Origin: Luteibacter aegosomatis
Lineage (GTDB): Bacteria; Pseudomonadota; Gammaproteobacteria; Xanthomonadales; Rhodanobacteraceae
Assembly (NCBI RefSeq): GCF_023078455.1
Contig: NZ_CP095740.1
Coordinates: forward strand, 434,001 to 498,000
Length of the DNA: 64,000 nt
Direction: 5' to 3'
Shown here: in pieces, positions 63,725 through 64,000 of the stretch
Numbering within the stretch: position 1 is the stretch's first letter
Layout: each line of letters opens with the position of its first letter
Program-made: the position numbers and the translations under genes
The notes under the pieces: model-generated
The model's input: the letters and a program-made list of their open reading frames with translations, nothing else
Database searches by the model: none
What the model was told of the DNA's origin: nothing

Positions 63725-64000
63725 ATGCCGCCCCATACCTCCTACGCGCGGTTCGCGCGACCGCTCGCCTGGATCCTCCTCGCCGCCGCCGCCGTGTTCG
63801 GCGCCGGTTACTGGTGGCTGCTCGGCCGCCCGGTGAACCTGCCGGATTCGCCCACGGCCAAGATCGCCTGCGTATCGTACGCGCCGTTCCGCCTCAAGGG
63901 CGAAACGCCGTTCGACCTCAACGCGTTCATTCCGCCCGAGCGCATCGACGCCGATCTCAAGGCGTTGTCGGCGCGCTTCGATTGCGTGCGCACGTACTCG
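63725..64000 (+). CDS. Membrane-anchored GH17-like glucan-related protein, N-terminal part (runs off window)
   Basis: The 92 visible codons are open to the window edge. A membrane anchor (AWILLAAAAVFGAGYWWLLG) is followed by IACVSYAPFRLKGETPFD, FIPPERIDADLKALSARFDCVRTYS. This opening is like that of glycoside hydrolase family 17 or beta-glucan synthesis-linked proteins seen in xanthomonads and in cyclic-glucan systems. The rest, including any glycosyltransferase domain, is outside the window, so the assignment is tentative. It is divergent from slt with a 147-base gap. Confidence 0.6.
   Translation, partial: MPPHTSYARFARPLAWILLAAAAVFGAGYWWLLGRPVNLPDSPTAKIACVSYAPFRLKGETPFDLNAFIPPERIDADLKALSARFDCVRTYS

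Overview
The window is high-GC, densely packed bacterial chromosome. Gene content and style point to the gammaproteobacterial order Lysobacterales (Xanthomonadales), most likely family Rhodanobacteraceae (Luteibacter/Dyella-like). The signs are several TonB-dependent receptors, the rpsU-yqeY-dnaG block, a fused Grx4-type glutaredoxin, and many small palindromic intergenic repeats. This placement is inferred from the proteins; no rRNA or tRNA gene was seen.

Layout: (1) 1-4.4 kb holds the 3' part of a Mg2+ P-type ATPase gene, two small secreted proteins and an acyltransferase-3 membrane protein. (2) 4.4-6.4 kb is a visibly lower-GC segment with a TTG-started, secreted amidase_3-type cell-wall hydrolase. 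(3) 6.5-17.4 kb is a cobalamin locus: an AdoCbl riboswitch, then btuB and ten genes (btuM, cobO, cbiA, cbiB, cobD, cobQ, cobU, cobT, cobC, cobS) joined mostly by 4-base start/stop overlaps. It covers uptake, adenosylation, side-chain amidation and lower-ligand assembly, but no corrin-ring synthesis gene is present, so it looks like salvage from cobyrinate-level precursors or corrinoids. (4) 17.5-22.6 kb has housekeeping genes: a Grx-IscA-like-rhodanese fusion, an LpxH-like phosphatase, an SGNH hydrolase, alaA and rsgA. (5) 22.7-27.3 kb is a Csu-type (spore coat U) chaperone-usher pilus operon on the minus strand. (6) 27.6-31.7 kb is a five-gene operon (membrane protein, XRE regulator, TAP-like hydrolase, NatA-type ATPase, NatB-type permease) preceded by a perfect 24-bp palindrome. 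(7) 31.8-35.6 kb has a TonB receptor, an exported methyltransferase-like protein and an RluE-like pseudouridine synthase. (8) 35.7-44.7 kb is a sugar-acid operon: dgoK, an AraFGH-like ABC importer, SMP-30 lactonase, SDR dehydrogenase, dgoA and dgoD, with a divergent LysR regulator. It fits a De Ley-Doudoroff D-galactose pathway. (9) 44.8-52.9 kb has DedA, dnaG, a DUF1328 protein, yqeY, rpsU, tsaD, folB, a YbdG-like channel, folK and a DUF6159-like membrane protein. (10) 53.1-64 kb has a pteridine reductase, an EcsC-like protein with a basic tail, a TonB receptor with a Zur-like dyad upstream, a MidA-like methyltransferase, cca, an NDUFA9-like protein, a lytic transglycosylase and the start of a glucan-related membrane protein.

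Three families of inverted repeats sit between genes. In three places they enter coding sequence (cbiB, the EcsC-like gene and the end of folK). In two places (beside cca and dgoD) repeat arms have been duplicated together with the adjoining gene end. These repeat-gene interactions, the operator-bearing XRE/NatAB operon and the ring-less cobalamin operon are the most notable features. All functional assignments rest on reading the sequence; no database search was run.
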